A stretch of 64,000 nt of DNA from CAYQQU01 sp964419545 (lineage in GTDB: Bacteria > Bacteroidota > Bacteroidia > Chitinophagales > Saprospiraceae): positions 1-64,000 of the forward strand of contig CAYQQU010000012.1 of NCBI GenBank assembly GCA_964419545.1. The letters are read 5' to 3'. Within the stretch, counting starts at the first letter, position 1. Every line of letters begins with the position of its first letter. Both the position numbers and the translations under genes were made by a program. Under the pieces are notes generated by a model. It did not search any database and was not told the DNA's origin. It was given only the letters and a program-made list of their open reading frames with translations. Shown piece by piece: positions 16,297 to 24,372 of the stretch.

Positions 16297-17520
16297 TTAA
16301 GCGCTCATCGCTTTCGTTCCGGTCACTTCTTCCGGCAAGCTGTCCAGGGCCTGCCCGGTTACGCTGACCAGTTTTTCGATCTCTTCTTCCGTAATGACCA
16401 AAGGCGGTACGAGGCGCAGTACGTTACCCGCCGTGGCGTTGGCGATCACGCCGCGTTCCAGCATGGCCATCACCAGGGGTTTGGCTTCAAAATGGAAAGC
16501 TACGCCGATCATCAGCCCCAGGCCCCGGATCTGTTGCAGTTCGGGGTGTGTGCCGATGCGGTCAGACAACAGCTGCTTCAGGCGCTTTCCCTTTGCCGTC
16601 ACCGTTTCCAGGAAGCCGGGTTCTTGCATCACTTCCAGGGTGGCCAGGCCGGCGGCGCAGGCCATGGGATTGCCGCCGAAAGTAGTGCCGTGGTCGCCGA
16701 AATCAATGGCTTGGCTCACCTTTTCGTTGCTCAGAATGGCCCCTACGGGCAATCCGCTACCCAGCCCTTTGGCCAGGGCCATCACGTCGGGTTGCACTTC
16801 GAAATGGTCCTTGGCGAACATCTCGCCGGTGCGTCCCACGCCGGTTTGCACCTCATCGAAGATCAGGACGATATTTTCGCGATTGCACAACTCGCGCAGC
16901 GCGCGCAGATAGCAGGGTTTCGCTACGTTGACGCCCCCTTCGCCCTGCACCGGCTCCAGAATAACGGCGGCGGTGCGCTCGCTGATCGCCTCCCGCACCG
17001 CGGTAATGTCGTTATACGGTACCTGTTGAAAGGCGGGCGGCATCGGGCCGAAGCCTTCCTGCATCTTTTTCTTGCCGGTGGCGATGGTGGCGATGGTGCG
17101 GCCGTGAAAGGATTGGCGCATCGAGATGATCTCTCCGCCACGACCATGGGTATGGGCGTACTTACGGGCCAGCTTGATGGCGCCTTCCACCGATTCGGCG
17201 CCGCTATTGGAAAAGAAAACCCGCGCCAGTCCGGAAGCTTTGACCAATTCTCGCGCGAGGACCACCTGGGGCTCGCTGACGAAGAAGTTGGAAATATGCA
17301 TCAACCGGCCCGCCTGGGTTTGTACAGCTTCTACGACGCGCGGATGGCAATGCCCGAGGTTGTTGACGGCAATGCCGGCCAGGGCGTCCAGGTATTCGCG
17401 TCCCTCCACGTCCCAGATGCGGGCGCCGCGCCCCTCCCGGATCGCCAGCGGAAAACGCTTGAAGGTCGGCAAATAATATTGCTGATCGATCTGGTGTAAT
17501 GCTTCGTTGGTAGGTTTCAT
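16297..17520 (-). CDS. argD: Acetylornithine aminotransferase (class III)
   Basis: A 407-aa PLP enzyme that transaminates N-acetylglutamate semialdehyde to N-acetylornithine. Key blocks are FFSNSGAESVEGAIKLARKY (about 110-130), IFDEVQTGVGRTGEMF with the PLP-contacting Asp (about 219-234), and MALAKGLGSGLPVGA with the Schiff-base Lys (about 245-259). TTFGGNPMACAAGLA follows. It could also serve succinyl-diaminopimelate or ornithine substrates, as ArgD relatives do, but its place between argB and argC supports the arginine role. Confidence 0.95.
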   Translation of the reverse strand: MKPTNEALHQIDQQYYLPTFKRFPLAIREGRGARIWDVEGREYLDALAGIAVNNLGHCHPRVVEAVQTQAGRLMHISNFFVSEPQVVLARELVKASGLARVFFSNSGAESVEGAIKLARKYAHTHGRGGEIISMRQSFHGRTIATIATGKKKMQEGFGPMPPAFQQVPYNDITAVREAISERTAAVILEPVQGEGGVNVAKPCYLRALRELCNRENIVLIFDEVQTGVGRTGEMFAKDHFEVQPDVMALAKGLGSGLPVGAILSNEKVSQAIDFGDHGTTFGGNPMACAAGLATLEVMQEPGFLETVTAKGKRLKQLLSDRIGTHPELQQIRGLGLMIGVAFHFEAKPLVMAMLERGVIANATAGNVLRLVPPLVITEEEIEKLVSVTGQALDSLPEEVTGTKAMSA

Positions 17521-17564
17521 GTTTTATTGGTAAAATATGCCCCCCGAAACGCCCGTCGCTATGC

Positions 17565-17589
17565 TCCGGCTTCGAAACCGAAGGCCGGA
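17565..17589. other. Intercistronic hairpin between argB and argD
   Basis: TCCGGCTTCG (17565-17574) pairs with CGAAGGCCGGA (17579-17589) around a 4-nt loop with one bulge. It sits in the unusually long 113-bp gap between argB and argD. There is no T-tract, so it is more likely an mRNA-processing or stability element than a terminator. Confidence 0.4.
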
Positions 17590-17633
17590 ACCGGACGGCC
17601 CGGGAGACCGGGTGATGTAAAACGATGTCGATG

Positions 17634-18473
17634 CTAGGCAGATTTGGGCTTCTGAGCGTAGATGACCGTCCCGGTCCGTTCTTCGCCGCTGACTGCCGAC
17701 AACAATTGCTCCGGCTTGGTGCCGTTGATGATGCCGGCCAATTTCGCGCCGCCGCGCAATGCGACCTCACACGATTCCACCTTGGGGATCATGCCGCCTT
17801 TGACCACCGTTCCCGCCAGCGCGGGCAGGTCCTGCAAAGACAACCGGGAGATCAGGGAATCCGGGTCACCGAGGTCGCGCAGCAGGCCGTCGACATCGGT
17901 GAGCACCAGGTAGCGATCAGCCTGCAGCGCCCCCGCCAGGTGACCGGCGAACATATCGGCGTTGACGTTGTAATCGCGGCCGTCCTCATCGGCGGCCAGG
18001 CAGGCGACCACCGGCAGGTAGCCGCCGTCGAGCAGCCGGTGCAGTAGTTCGGTGTCCACCGATACGACGTCGCCGACATGCCCGATATCTTTCTTTTCTT
18101 TTTCGCCGCCTTCTTCTACTACGTGGAAACGGCGCTCCACAATGACCATGCCGCCGTCTTTGCCGGAAAGCCCGACCGGGCGCGCGCCGGCCTGGTTAAA
18201 CAGCCGGACCAGCGTGCCGTTCACTTCGCCTTTCAGGGCGGTCTCGATATGGTGCAGCGCTTCCGGGGTCGTCTTGCGATGACCGTCGACAAATTCCGAT
18301 TCCACGCCGGCGCGATCCAGGGCGCGGCGTATAAACGGCCCGCCCCCGTGCACTACTACGACCCGGTACGATTCCTTCGTCAGGCGAACGATGTTTTTGA
18401 CGATAGCGCGCTGCAACTCCTCCTGGAGCATCGCATTGCCGCCGTATTTGATTAAAATGATCGGTGCTTCCAA
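17634..18473 (-). CDS. argB: Acetylglutamate kinase
   Basis: A 279-aa amino-acid kinase that phosphorylates N-acetylglutamate, the second arginine step and often the feedback-controlled one. Blocks seen are IKYGGNAM (about 8-15), VVVHGGGPFI (about 38-47), FVDGHRKTTPEAL (about 61-73) and VLTDVDGLL (about 195-203). The N-terminus begins straight at the kinase fold, without the extra N-terminal helix of arginine-inhibited hexameric forms, so feedback by arginine is not predicted. It leads the argBDCJ run and lies 47 bp after alr. Confidence 0.95.
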   Translation of the reverse strand: MEAPIILIKYGGNAMLQEELQRAIVKNIVRLTKESYRVVVVHGGGPFIRRALDRAGVESEFVDGHRKTTPEALHHIETALKGEVNGTLVRLFNQAGARPVGLSGKDGGMVIVERRFHVVEEGGEKEKKDIGHVGDVVSVDTELLHRLLDGGYLPVVACLAADEDGRDYNVNADMFAGHLAGALQADRYLVLTDVDGLLRDLGDPDSLISRLSLQDLPALAGTVVKGGMIPKVESCEVALRGGAKLAGIINGTKPEQLLSAVSGEERTGTVIYAQKPKSA

Positions 18474-18520
18474 TACTTTGTGGTTTGATTGAAATAATCC
18501 GGCGCCGTAAGGGCGATGCC

Positions 18521-19702
18521 CTATCGCACGATCACCCGGGGGATGGCCGTCGGCAGCCGGCTCAGCATTTCATTGTTGAGCAGGTGGGCCGGCTCGGTGA
18601 ACGAACGCACTTTGATCGTGCTATTGCGTTGTTTTCCCAGCAATACCACCTCATCGCCCAATTGCGCTTCGGGGATATGGCTGATGTCCACCATAAATAA
18701 ATTCATATTGATCAGACCCACGATCGGCGCCTTGCGGCCTTTAATCAATACGTATCCCTGGTTGGACAGATCGCGCGGATAGCCGTTGCTGTAACCCAGC
18801 GGCAATACCGCTACGCGCATCTCGCGCAGCGCCTGGTAAGCAGTGCCGTAGCCGATGTATTCTCCTTCCGGCACCGTTTTGATATCCATGATGTCCGTCT
18901 TCCAGGAAACGATACGGTGCAGCGGGTTGTCCTTTTTCTTGTTCACTTCCTGCAGGTGGTGATAGTAAATCTCGCGACTCGGCCAGAAGCCGTAGGTCGC
19001 CACGCCGATGCGCACCAGGTCCATTCGCGTCTCCGGATAAGCCAGGGCCGCCGCCGAGCAGGCGATATGCTGGTAGCGCGGCCGGACGTTCTTTTCTTCC
19101 AGTATCCGGAGGTAGCGATGGTAACGCTCGATTTGTCCTTGAATTTTTTCCCGATGGCTGAACGATTCCGCGCCGCCCAGATGTGTGCATACGCCTACGA
19201 ATTCAAAAAATTGTTGGTGCTCGATGAGGTAGTCGATCGCTTCCGGAAAAAAAGGCTCGGACATCCCGGTGCGGTTGGTGCCGGTCTCCACTTCGATGTG
19301 CACTTTCGCCTTTTTGCCCAGCTTTTCCGCTACCTGCCGGATCGTGGGAAGGCGGTGGTGGTTAAATACGTAAAACTCGATGTCATTGCCGATCACCCAT
19401 TCCAGGTCTTCGTCGTACAGGATACCCATGATCATGACGGTAGACATGGGCAGACAGGCATTGTGCACCTCTTCTGCTTCGAAGGCGGAGGCAACGGAAA
19501 AGTGATCCACCCCACAGCGCTCCAGCATCTTGACCATCTGGCTGACGCCGTGTCCGTAAGCGTTGGCTTTGACGACGGCGGAGAAACGCGGCTCCGATCC
19601 TATCTTTTTACGCAGGAAATTGATGTTCTTTTTCAGTGCCGACTGGCTGAGCTCCAGGCGCGAGGAGTGTCTTACTTTTCTAAGCGTTGATGTTCTGACC
19701 AT
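18521..19702 (-). CDS. alr: Alanine racemase
   Basis: A 393-aa PLP enzyme that interconverts L- and D-alanine for peptidoglycan. The Schiff-base Lys is in FSAVVKANAYGHGV (about 40-53), and the second catalytic residue, a Tyr, is in YIGYGTAYQAL (about 275-285). GTNRTGMSE and CTHLGGAESF are barrel motifs. The gene lies 39 bp after the papain-like gene and 47 bp before argB, all on the minus strand. A standalone alr away from murF, as in many Bacteroidota, is inferred because no mur gene is present here. Confidence 0.95.
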   Translation of the reverse strand: MVRTSTLRKVRHSSRLELSQSALKKNINFLRKKIGSEPRFSAVVKANAYGHGVSQMVKMLERCGVDHFSVASAFEAEEVHNACLPMSTVMIMGILYDEDLEWVIGNDIEFYVFNHHRLPTIRQVAEKLGKKAKVHIEVETGTNRTGMSEPFFPEAIDYLIEHQQFFEFVGVCTHLGGAESFSHREKIQGQIERYHRYLRILEEKNVRPRYQHIACSAAALAYPETRMDLVRIGVATYGFWPSREIYYHHLQEVNKKKDNPLHRIVSWKTDIMDIKTVPEGEYIGYGTAYQALREMRVAVLPLGYSNGYPRDLSNQGYVLIKGRKAPIVGLINMNLFMVDISHIPEAQLGDEVVLLGKQRNSTIKVRSFTEPAHLLNNEMLSRLPTAIPRVIVR

Positions 19703-19741
19703 TTTTCGGAATACTTGGAATTTTATAGTTGCTAACCGTAT

Positions 19742-21709
19742 TTATACCCAATGATAGCGGCGCCCCCAGCTTTCCCGGGCAAGTTGGGTGACCTTCGCCA
19801 CCGTTGTCGCCGGCACCGCCTCCGTCTTGTCGCCCAGGCGCAGCTGATTGTAGTGGTAAGCGTACACCCGCGAGGCAAACTGCTCTACCGGCAGCGACGA
19901 TTCGCCCGGCGCCTCGCCGTTGCCGCCCACGGTGGGATGGATGCCCTGCCCCCAGTCCTGAGTCCCTTCGCTATTGGGGTTGAAAAAATAGGCCCGCCAG
20001 TGGTCGTCCGGATCGCGCTCGATGCGCAGCAGGGACACCGCGTGAAAACCCAGCATATTCGCCGCGGAATCGGTAATAAAGATGCCCAGCGGCACCGGGT
20101 AGATCAGGTGGTGCCCGCCGTTGTATTCCGGGTGGAAGGCCGCGTAAAAGATCCGGACGAAAGATTCGTAGTCTTTGATCGCGTGGGTGATGGCGTCATA
20201 AGCCGATTTGAAGCCCGTCTGGATCCAGTGCCCGTAGAAGGCCGGATTGACCCACACGTGCGGATCTTCCCCCAGGTAACGCACCGTGGCCCGCCGCATC
20301 ATTTCATTGTAGATCTTGTCGAGATGAGGCACCAGCACCACCGAGACTGCGTCGAGCTTGTGGTCGAACGCACGGATCAGGCCTTCTCCCGTTCCCGCCG
20401 ACTCGATTACGTCGCCGGCGAAGCGCATGCTGACGTTATTGGCGGTGGCGGCGTCGATGAGCAAATTGATCAGTTTGCCCGGTGCGTGCCGGCTCCACAT
20501 ACTGATGCCGCGCGCCGACTGGCAGGTGGGATTGCCGCCCTGGCGTACGCCCAGCGGGTGCCCGAGAATACTTAACGTCCCGGCCACCAACAGCTGTATC
20601 GGATCGGCCGGATGCGGCGTCGGATTGCTCTTTTCAAGGCGATCGGCTACTTCGGGATGGATATCCATCCGCAGCAGCCGGTTGAATGCATTCCAGACGA
20701 TCTGCCGGGAAAACAAATTGCGCTCCAGCGTATTGGCCAGGCCGAATATGGCGGAGCGGGTAGCCGGGCGGATAATTTTCTGGATCAAGCTGCGCACCAG
20801 CGGACGGTGCCGGTCAAATTCGGCGCGACCGTGCGAATCGAGGCCCAGCGCTTCGGGGAGCAGATCGGGCGCTTTTTCGTTGACCAGCTGCACCAGCGCC
20901 AGTTGGTGTTCCGATACCAGACCGGTGAACACCATTGCTTTTCCGAGCTGAAGGGCTTCTTTGGCCAGCTCTTCCTCAGACAACTGCCGCAAGTGCGACC
21001 AGTACAGCTGCAGGTCGCGGGCCTTGCGGGCCAGCGGCGTCGGATTCAGAAAATTATCCTGATAGCTCAGCAACTCCTCGTCTTCCCGCAGGGAAGGATC
21101 CAATGGAACATTCTGTTCTACGATCTGCAGCATGGTTTCCAGGCGCTGCGGCATTACCGAGCGATTGGCGACCAGGGTGGCGATCGTTTCCCTGAGCCGG
21201 GCTTTGAGCCGGCGCAAAGGCACGATTTCCTCTAAGAAGCCGAACAGCTGCCGGATCTTGGTGCGCTCACCGGAGGCGGCGGGCAGATCCGCAAATTCGT
21301 CGTAAGCGAGATCAAAATTCAGGACGAACACTTCTTCCAGAAACTGACGAGCCTCGCGAAAACTGAACTCCTCGATTTTTATTCGTTGTTCTGCAATGGC
21401 CGCCAGGCGCAGCTCACTCATCATCTCCATGGTGCTGTTGGGATGTCCCGACCGCAGCGTGCCGTTGACGAGGTAGGGCACCAGGCGCCCAGGATGCTCC
21501 CAAACAGTGCCGGAAAAGAAGTCCAGCTTTTCCAACTCAGGTAAATATTGATAAATGGCGCGCATTCCGTGCGGCGTACGCCCCATCAGATCGAGAACGC
21601 TCAGCACTTTTTCCCGCTTTTCGGTGCGGCTGAAACTAAAGGCTTGTTGGTACTCCCGGATACTGTCCCGCAGGCGGTTTTCCAACTCTTCACTCGTATT
21701 GACCGGCAT
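19742..21709 (-). CDS. 655-aa protein with a C-terminal papain-like (clan CA) fold signature, unknown family
   Basis: Not a family I can name. The N-terminal 350 residues are mostly helical with no motif. The C-terminal half contains three spaced blocks that match papain: RQGGNPTCQSARG with Gln390-x5-Cys396, GFHAVSLL with His556 followed by Ala-Val, and NPNSEGTQDWGQG with Asn579 (papain has NSWGTxWGxxG). Order, local sequence and the Gln-x5-Cys spacing fit an oxyanion Gln plus Cys-His-Asn triad. There is no signal peptide, so it should act in the cytoplasm. It follows an ATP-grasp ligase by 92 bp and precedes alr by 39 bp. Peptidase, transferase or amidase activity are all possible. Confidence 0.75.
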   Translation of the reverse strand: MPVNTSEELENRLRDSIREYQQAFSFSRTEKREKVLSVLDLMGRTPHGMRAIYQYLPELEKLDFFSGTVWEHPGRLVPYLVNGTLRSGHPNSTMEMMSELRLAAIAEQRIKIEEFSFREARQFLEEVFVLNFDLAYDEFADLPAASGERTKIRQLFGFLEEIVPLRRLKARLRETIATLVANRSVMPQRLETMLQIVEQNVPLDPSLREDEELLSYQDNFLNPTPLARKARDLQLYWSHLRQLSEEELAKEALQLGKAMVFTGLVSEHQLALVQLVNEKAPDLLPEALGLDSHGRAEFDRHRPLVRSLIQKIIRPATRSAIFGLANTLERNLFSRQIVWNAFNRLLRMDIHPEVADRLEKSNPTPHPADPIQLLVAGTLSILGHPLGVRQGGNPTCQSARGISMWSRHAPGKLINLLIDAATANNVSMRFAGDVIESAGTGEGLIRAFDHKLDAVSVVLVPHLDKIYNEMMRRATVRYLGEDPHVWVNPAFYGHWIQTGFKSAYDAITHAIKDYESFVRIFYAAFHPEYNGGHHLIYPVPLGIFITDSAANMLGFHAVSLLRIERDPDDHWRAYFFNPNSEGTQDWGQGIHPTVGGNGEAPGESSLPVEQFASRVYAYHYNQLRLGDKTEAVPATTVAKVTQLARESWGRRYHWV

Positions 21710-21730
21710 AGGCGATACAAACCTTTATGC

Positions 21731-21756
21731 GACGGCTTGCCCATATTGAAGCCGTC
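21731..21756. other. Perfect 8-bp inverted repeat upstream of the papain-like gene
   Basis: GACGGCTT (21731-21738) and AAGCCGTC (21749-21756) are perfect inverted copies with a 10-nt loop, 22-47 bp upstream of the 655-aa gene start. It has no T-tract in the minus direction, so it is an operator or mRNA hairpin candidate. Confidence 0.35.
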
Positions 21757-21801
21757 ATTTTTATGAAAAAATTACTCCCTTTTATTGCTTTCAGTAACCC
21801 G

Positions 21802-23022
21802 TTAAACGTAAAAGGGCACATCTTCGTAATGCTTGAGGAGCTCCGTCATTCGCCGGTGGTCTTCGCCTGCGAAATTGATCGTCCCGAAGTGGTTGCCGAA
21901 TCCGTCCCTTTTGGTGATTTTCAGCGGGCCGAGCGGGGCCTGCAGATTGTGATCCAGAAAGTAGGGTTCTTCTTCCAGTTCGGCCGGGATCTCCAAACGT
22001 GAAATTTGACCGGTCTGTGGGAAAACCATAACGTTACCGTAATACTTTTCGGGCCGGAAATCCGCCGGCGGGAAAATTTCGTTGAGTTCGGCTTCCGTAA
22101 GGCTGGGGTCGTGGCAAAGGACGAAAGCGGCCAGCGCGTCGAAGCCCCAGGCTTTGGAGGCCAGCTCCAGGATGTGGCCGCCGGGGATGCGGCAGGCGAC
22201 TTCTCCGAAGTTCAGCTCATCTTTCTCGGTGAGGAACCATTCCGGGTGGATCATTCCGTATTCGATCCCGAAGCAGTCGACCAGCTTCTGCACTTCGCGG
22301 TGGATCAGGTCGCGCTTTCCTTCGAGGGTCGGACCGGCCGGGATAAAGTTCGAATACCCCAGCTTGACGTATTCGGTGATATTCAGGAAGCGTACTTTTC
22401 CGTCGTGGATAAAGGCCTCGCAGGAAAACTCCCGGCCGTTGAGGTGGCTTTCCACCATGCAGGGAAAGTCGGTTACCCGCACTTTTTCGTCGATCTGCTG
22501 CCGGGATTTGATAAAGCGATGCCCCACGGTGCCGGCCGCGGTAAAGGGCTTGACGTGGAACCAGGCATCCTCCTCGCCGGGCAATTGCAGGGCCGCTTCG
22601 TTGAGGCGGTCGAGGAAATCGTGGACCTGCTGAATGTTGAACACTTCCTCGAAGAAACCGACGCGCAGGCCGCCGAGCAGCGCTTTGCGTTTCATCATCG
22701 CCTTATTGCGAAAGAGGAAGGCCCGGTTGAGCACCCGCGGATCGTCGCGGAAGATGCTGTTGAGCGCGCCGGCCCATTCCACGGTTTCTTCGTAGAGGGG
22801 TACGGCCACGTCCACGTCCCAGGCGCGCAGCAACTCGGCCAGGGCGAGCGAATTGGAATGGCTGCCCCATTGATCCAACTGATAACTGACAAAAGGTATG
22901 TTGTGCTCTTTGGCGTAGGGTTCGAAATCGGGGAAAGAAACAACGACAAACGGTTTGTTGGCTTTTTGCATACTTTCAATGACGGGCAAGCTCCAGCCCA
23001 TTAACGCAAAGCGGTTCGCCAT
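21802..23022 (-). CDS. ATP-grasp domain ligase
   Basis: A 406-aa ATP-grasp protein, a fold that joins a carboxylate to an amine or thiol through an acyl-phosphate. The pre-ATP-grasp domain is 1-115. KAMMKRKALLGGLRVGFFEEV (about 108-128), WFHVKPFTAAGTVGH (about 155-169) and FPCMVESHLNGREFSCEAF (about 186-204) form the nucleotide-binding part, and LNFGEVACRIPGGHI (about 283-297) gives the metal-binding acidic residue and the Arg-x-x-Gly-Gly of L-amino acid ligase-like members. Substrate is unknown. It is the first gene of the minus-strand run that leads into the papain-like protein, alr and arg genes. Confidence 0.88.
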   Translation of the reverse strand: MANRFALMGWSLPVIESMQKANKPFVVVSFPDFEPYAKEHNIPFVSYQLDQWGSHSNSLALAELLRAWDVDVAVPLYEETVEWAGALNSIFRDDPRVLNRAFLFRNKAMMKRKALLGGLRVGFFEEVFNIQQVHDFLDRLNEAALQLPGEEDAWFHVKPFTAAGTVGHRFIKSRQQIDEKVRVTDFPCMVESHLNGREFSCEAFIHDGKVRFLNITEYVKLGYSNFIPAGPTLEGKRDLIHREVQKLVDCFGIEYGMIHPEWFLTEKDELNFGEVACRIPGGHILELASKAWGFDALAAFVLCHDPSLTEAELNEIFPPADFRPEKYYGNVMVFPQTGQISRLEIPAELEEEPYFLDHNLQAPLGPLKITKRDGFGNHFGTINFAGEDHRRMTELLKHYEDVPFYV

Positions 23023-23128
23023 GACGTGATTTTTTTGTTGAACGAATAAGCCTCTTTAATAGAAAGCCAAAACGACTTCTATGTTCAAAGTCTGAACTTC
23101 GATAGGATAGGCAAATTTTTCCAGAAAT

Positions 23129-23818
23129 TCAAACGACGAGGTCCTCATCTTCGACGATACGGCCGTCGATGCAGCGGATGATACGGGCGGGAAAGTTTTC
23201 CAGGATGCGGTAATCGTGGGTGGCGAAGAGGACGGCGGTGTCGTTTTGCTGGGCGAGTTGGCGGAGCAGCAGCAGGATATCGTCCGAAGTATCGGGATCG
23301 AGGTTGCCGGTAGGCTCGTCGGCGATGATCAGTTCCGGCGCGTTGAGGAGGGCGCGGGCGATGACGACGCGTTGTTTCTCGCCGCCCGAAATTTCGTGGG
23401 GCATCTTGCGTTCCTTGCCGTTCAGGTCGACCTGGCGCAGCACCTCGGCGATCCGTTCTTTTTTCCGGTTTTCCTGCTTCCAGCCCGTCGCATCCAGCAC
23501 GAAGCGCAGGTTGCCTTCCACAGTTCGGTCTTCCAGCAAGTTGAAATCCTGGAAAATGATGCCCAGTTTGCGGCGCAGCATCGGGATGGTGCGGCGATTG
23601 AGCGTCGAAAGGTCCATTCCGGCCACGGCGCCTTTGCCGCGCCTCAGGGGCAGGGCGGCGTAAAGGGTCTTCAGCAGGCTCGATTTGCCGCTGCCCGTAC
23701 GGCCGATGAGGTAAACAAACTCGCCCCGGGTAATGGTGAGGTTGACCTGACTGAGCACCAGGCGCCCTTTTTGGTGAATATCGACTTCTTTGAGGCGAAC
23801 AATTTGCTTTTCGTTCAT
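23129..23818 (-). CDS. ftsE: FtsE-like cell-division ABC ATPase
   Basis: A 229-aa ATP-binding subunit that, with the membrane protein FtsX, controls peptidoglycan hydrolases at division. Walker A is GRTGSGKSSLL (about 38-48), the Q-loop is IIFQDFNLL (about 89-97), the signature is ISGGEKQRV (about 143-151), and Walker B is LIIADEPTGNLD (about 164-175). The DFNLL block after the Q is typical of FtsE. No ftsX lies next to it; an orphan ftsE is normal in Bacteroidota. LolD is the main alternative. Confidence 0.88.
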   Translation of the reverse strand: MNEKQIVRLKEVDIHQKGRLVLSQVNLTITRGEFVYLIGRTGSGKSSLLKTLYAALPLRRGKGAVAGMDLSTLNRRTIPMLRRKLGIIFQDFNLLEDRTVEGNLRFVLDATGWKQENRKKERIAEVLRQVDLNGKERKMPHEISGGEKQRVVIARALLNAPELIIADEPTGNLDPDTSDDILLLLRQLAQQNDTAVLFATHDYRILENFPARIIRCIDGRIVEDEDLVV

Positions 23819-23930
23819 CGGTTTTGCTTTGCCGGGCGTTAAATTAGTGATAAATGCCGAAAAACAGGCGCAATACCTTTATGACAGCATTTTGACCGTG
23901 CCCTGATTATCGGGGGAAACAAACATCCTG

Positions 23931-23938
23931 TAAATTTG
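23931..23938 (+). promoter_or_regulatory. Putative -7 box for ccmE-ccmF
   Basis: TAAATTTG is a perfect TAnnTTTG match 20 bp upstream of the ccmE ATG, in the 139-bp region divergent from ftsE. No TTG at the usual distance. Confidence 0.45.
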
Positions 23939-23957
23939 TAGAAAAACATAAACTACC

Positions 23958-24353
23958 ATGAAGAAGATATATATCGTCGCCATCGTCATGATCGCCGTCG
24001 CCATCGGACTGCTGGTCAACGCCGCTGATGACATGAGCACCTATGCTACTTTTTCCCAGGCCGCCCAAACCGGTGAAAAGGTAAAGATCGCCGGGCAGCT
24101 GGCCAAGGACAAAGAGATGTATTACAACCCGGAAGAAGATCCGAACTACTTCAGCTTTTACCTCATCGATACCGACGGGGAGGAGCGCAAGGTCGTCCTG
24201 CTCAGTGAAAAGCCGCAGGATTTTGAATTGTCAGAGCAGATCGTACTTACCGGCAAGGTTCAGGGTGACGAGTTCATCGCGACAGATATGTTAATGAAGT
24301 GCCCCTCGAAATACAAAGACGAGGAGATTTACATCAAGGCTGAAGAGAGCTAA
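23958..24353 (+). CDS. ccmE: Cytochrome c maturation heme chaperone CcmE (CxxxY type)
   Basis: A 131-aa periplasmic heme chaperone with an N-terminal membrane anchor (about 4-20) and an OB-fold domain. In E. coli CcmE the heme is bound covalently by His in HxxxY. Here the same place, after FIATDMLMK, reads C115-P-S-K-Y119, the CxxxY variant described from Desulfovibrio and archaea. It lacks a long tail after the motif. The gene is 19 bp upstream of ccmF, its partner. No ccmA, B, C, G or H lies in the window. Confidence 0.9.
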   Translation: MKKIYIVAIVMIAVAIGLLVNAADDMSTYATFSQAAQTGEKVKIAGQLAKDKEMYYNPEEDPNYFSFYLIDTDGEERKVVLLSEKPQDFELSEQIVLTGKVQGDEFIATDMLMKCPSKYKDEEIYIKAEES

Positions 24354-24372
24354 ATAAACCCAGATCAAGGTA

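Noticed and set aside
16132..17499. 455-codon open frame antisense to argD
   Set aside because: argD is certain on the other strand and the frame resembles no protein.
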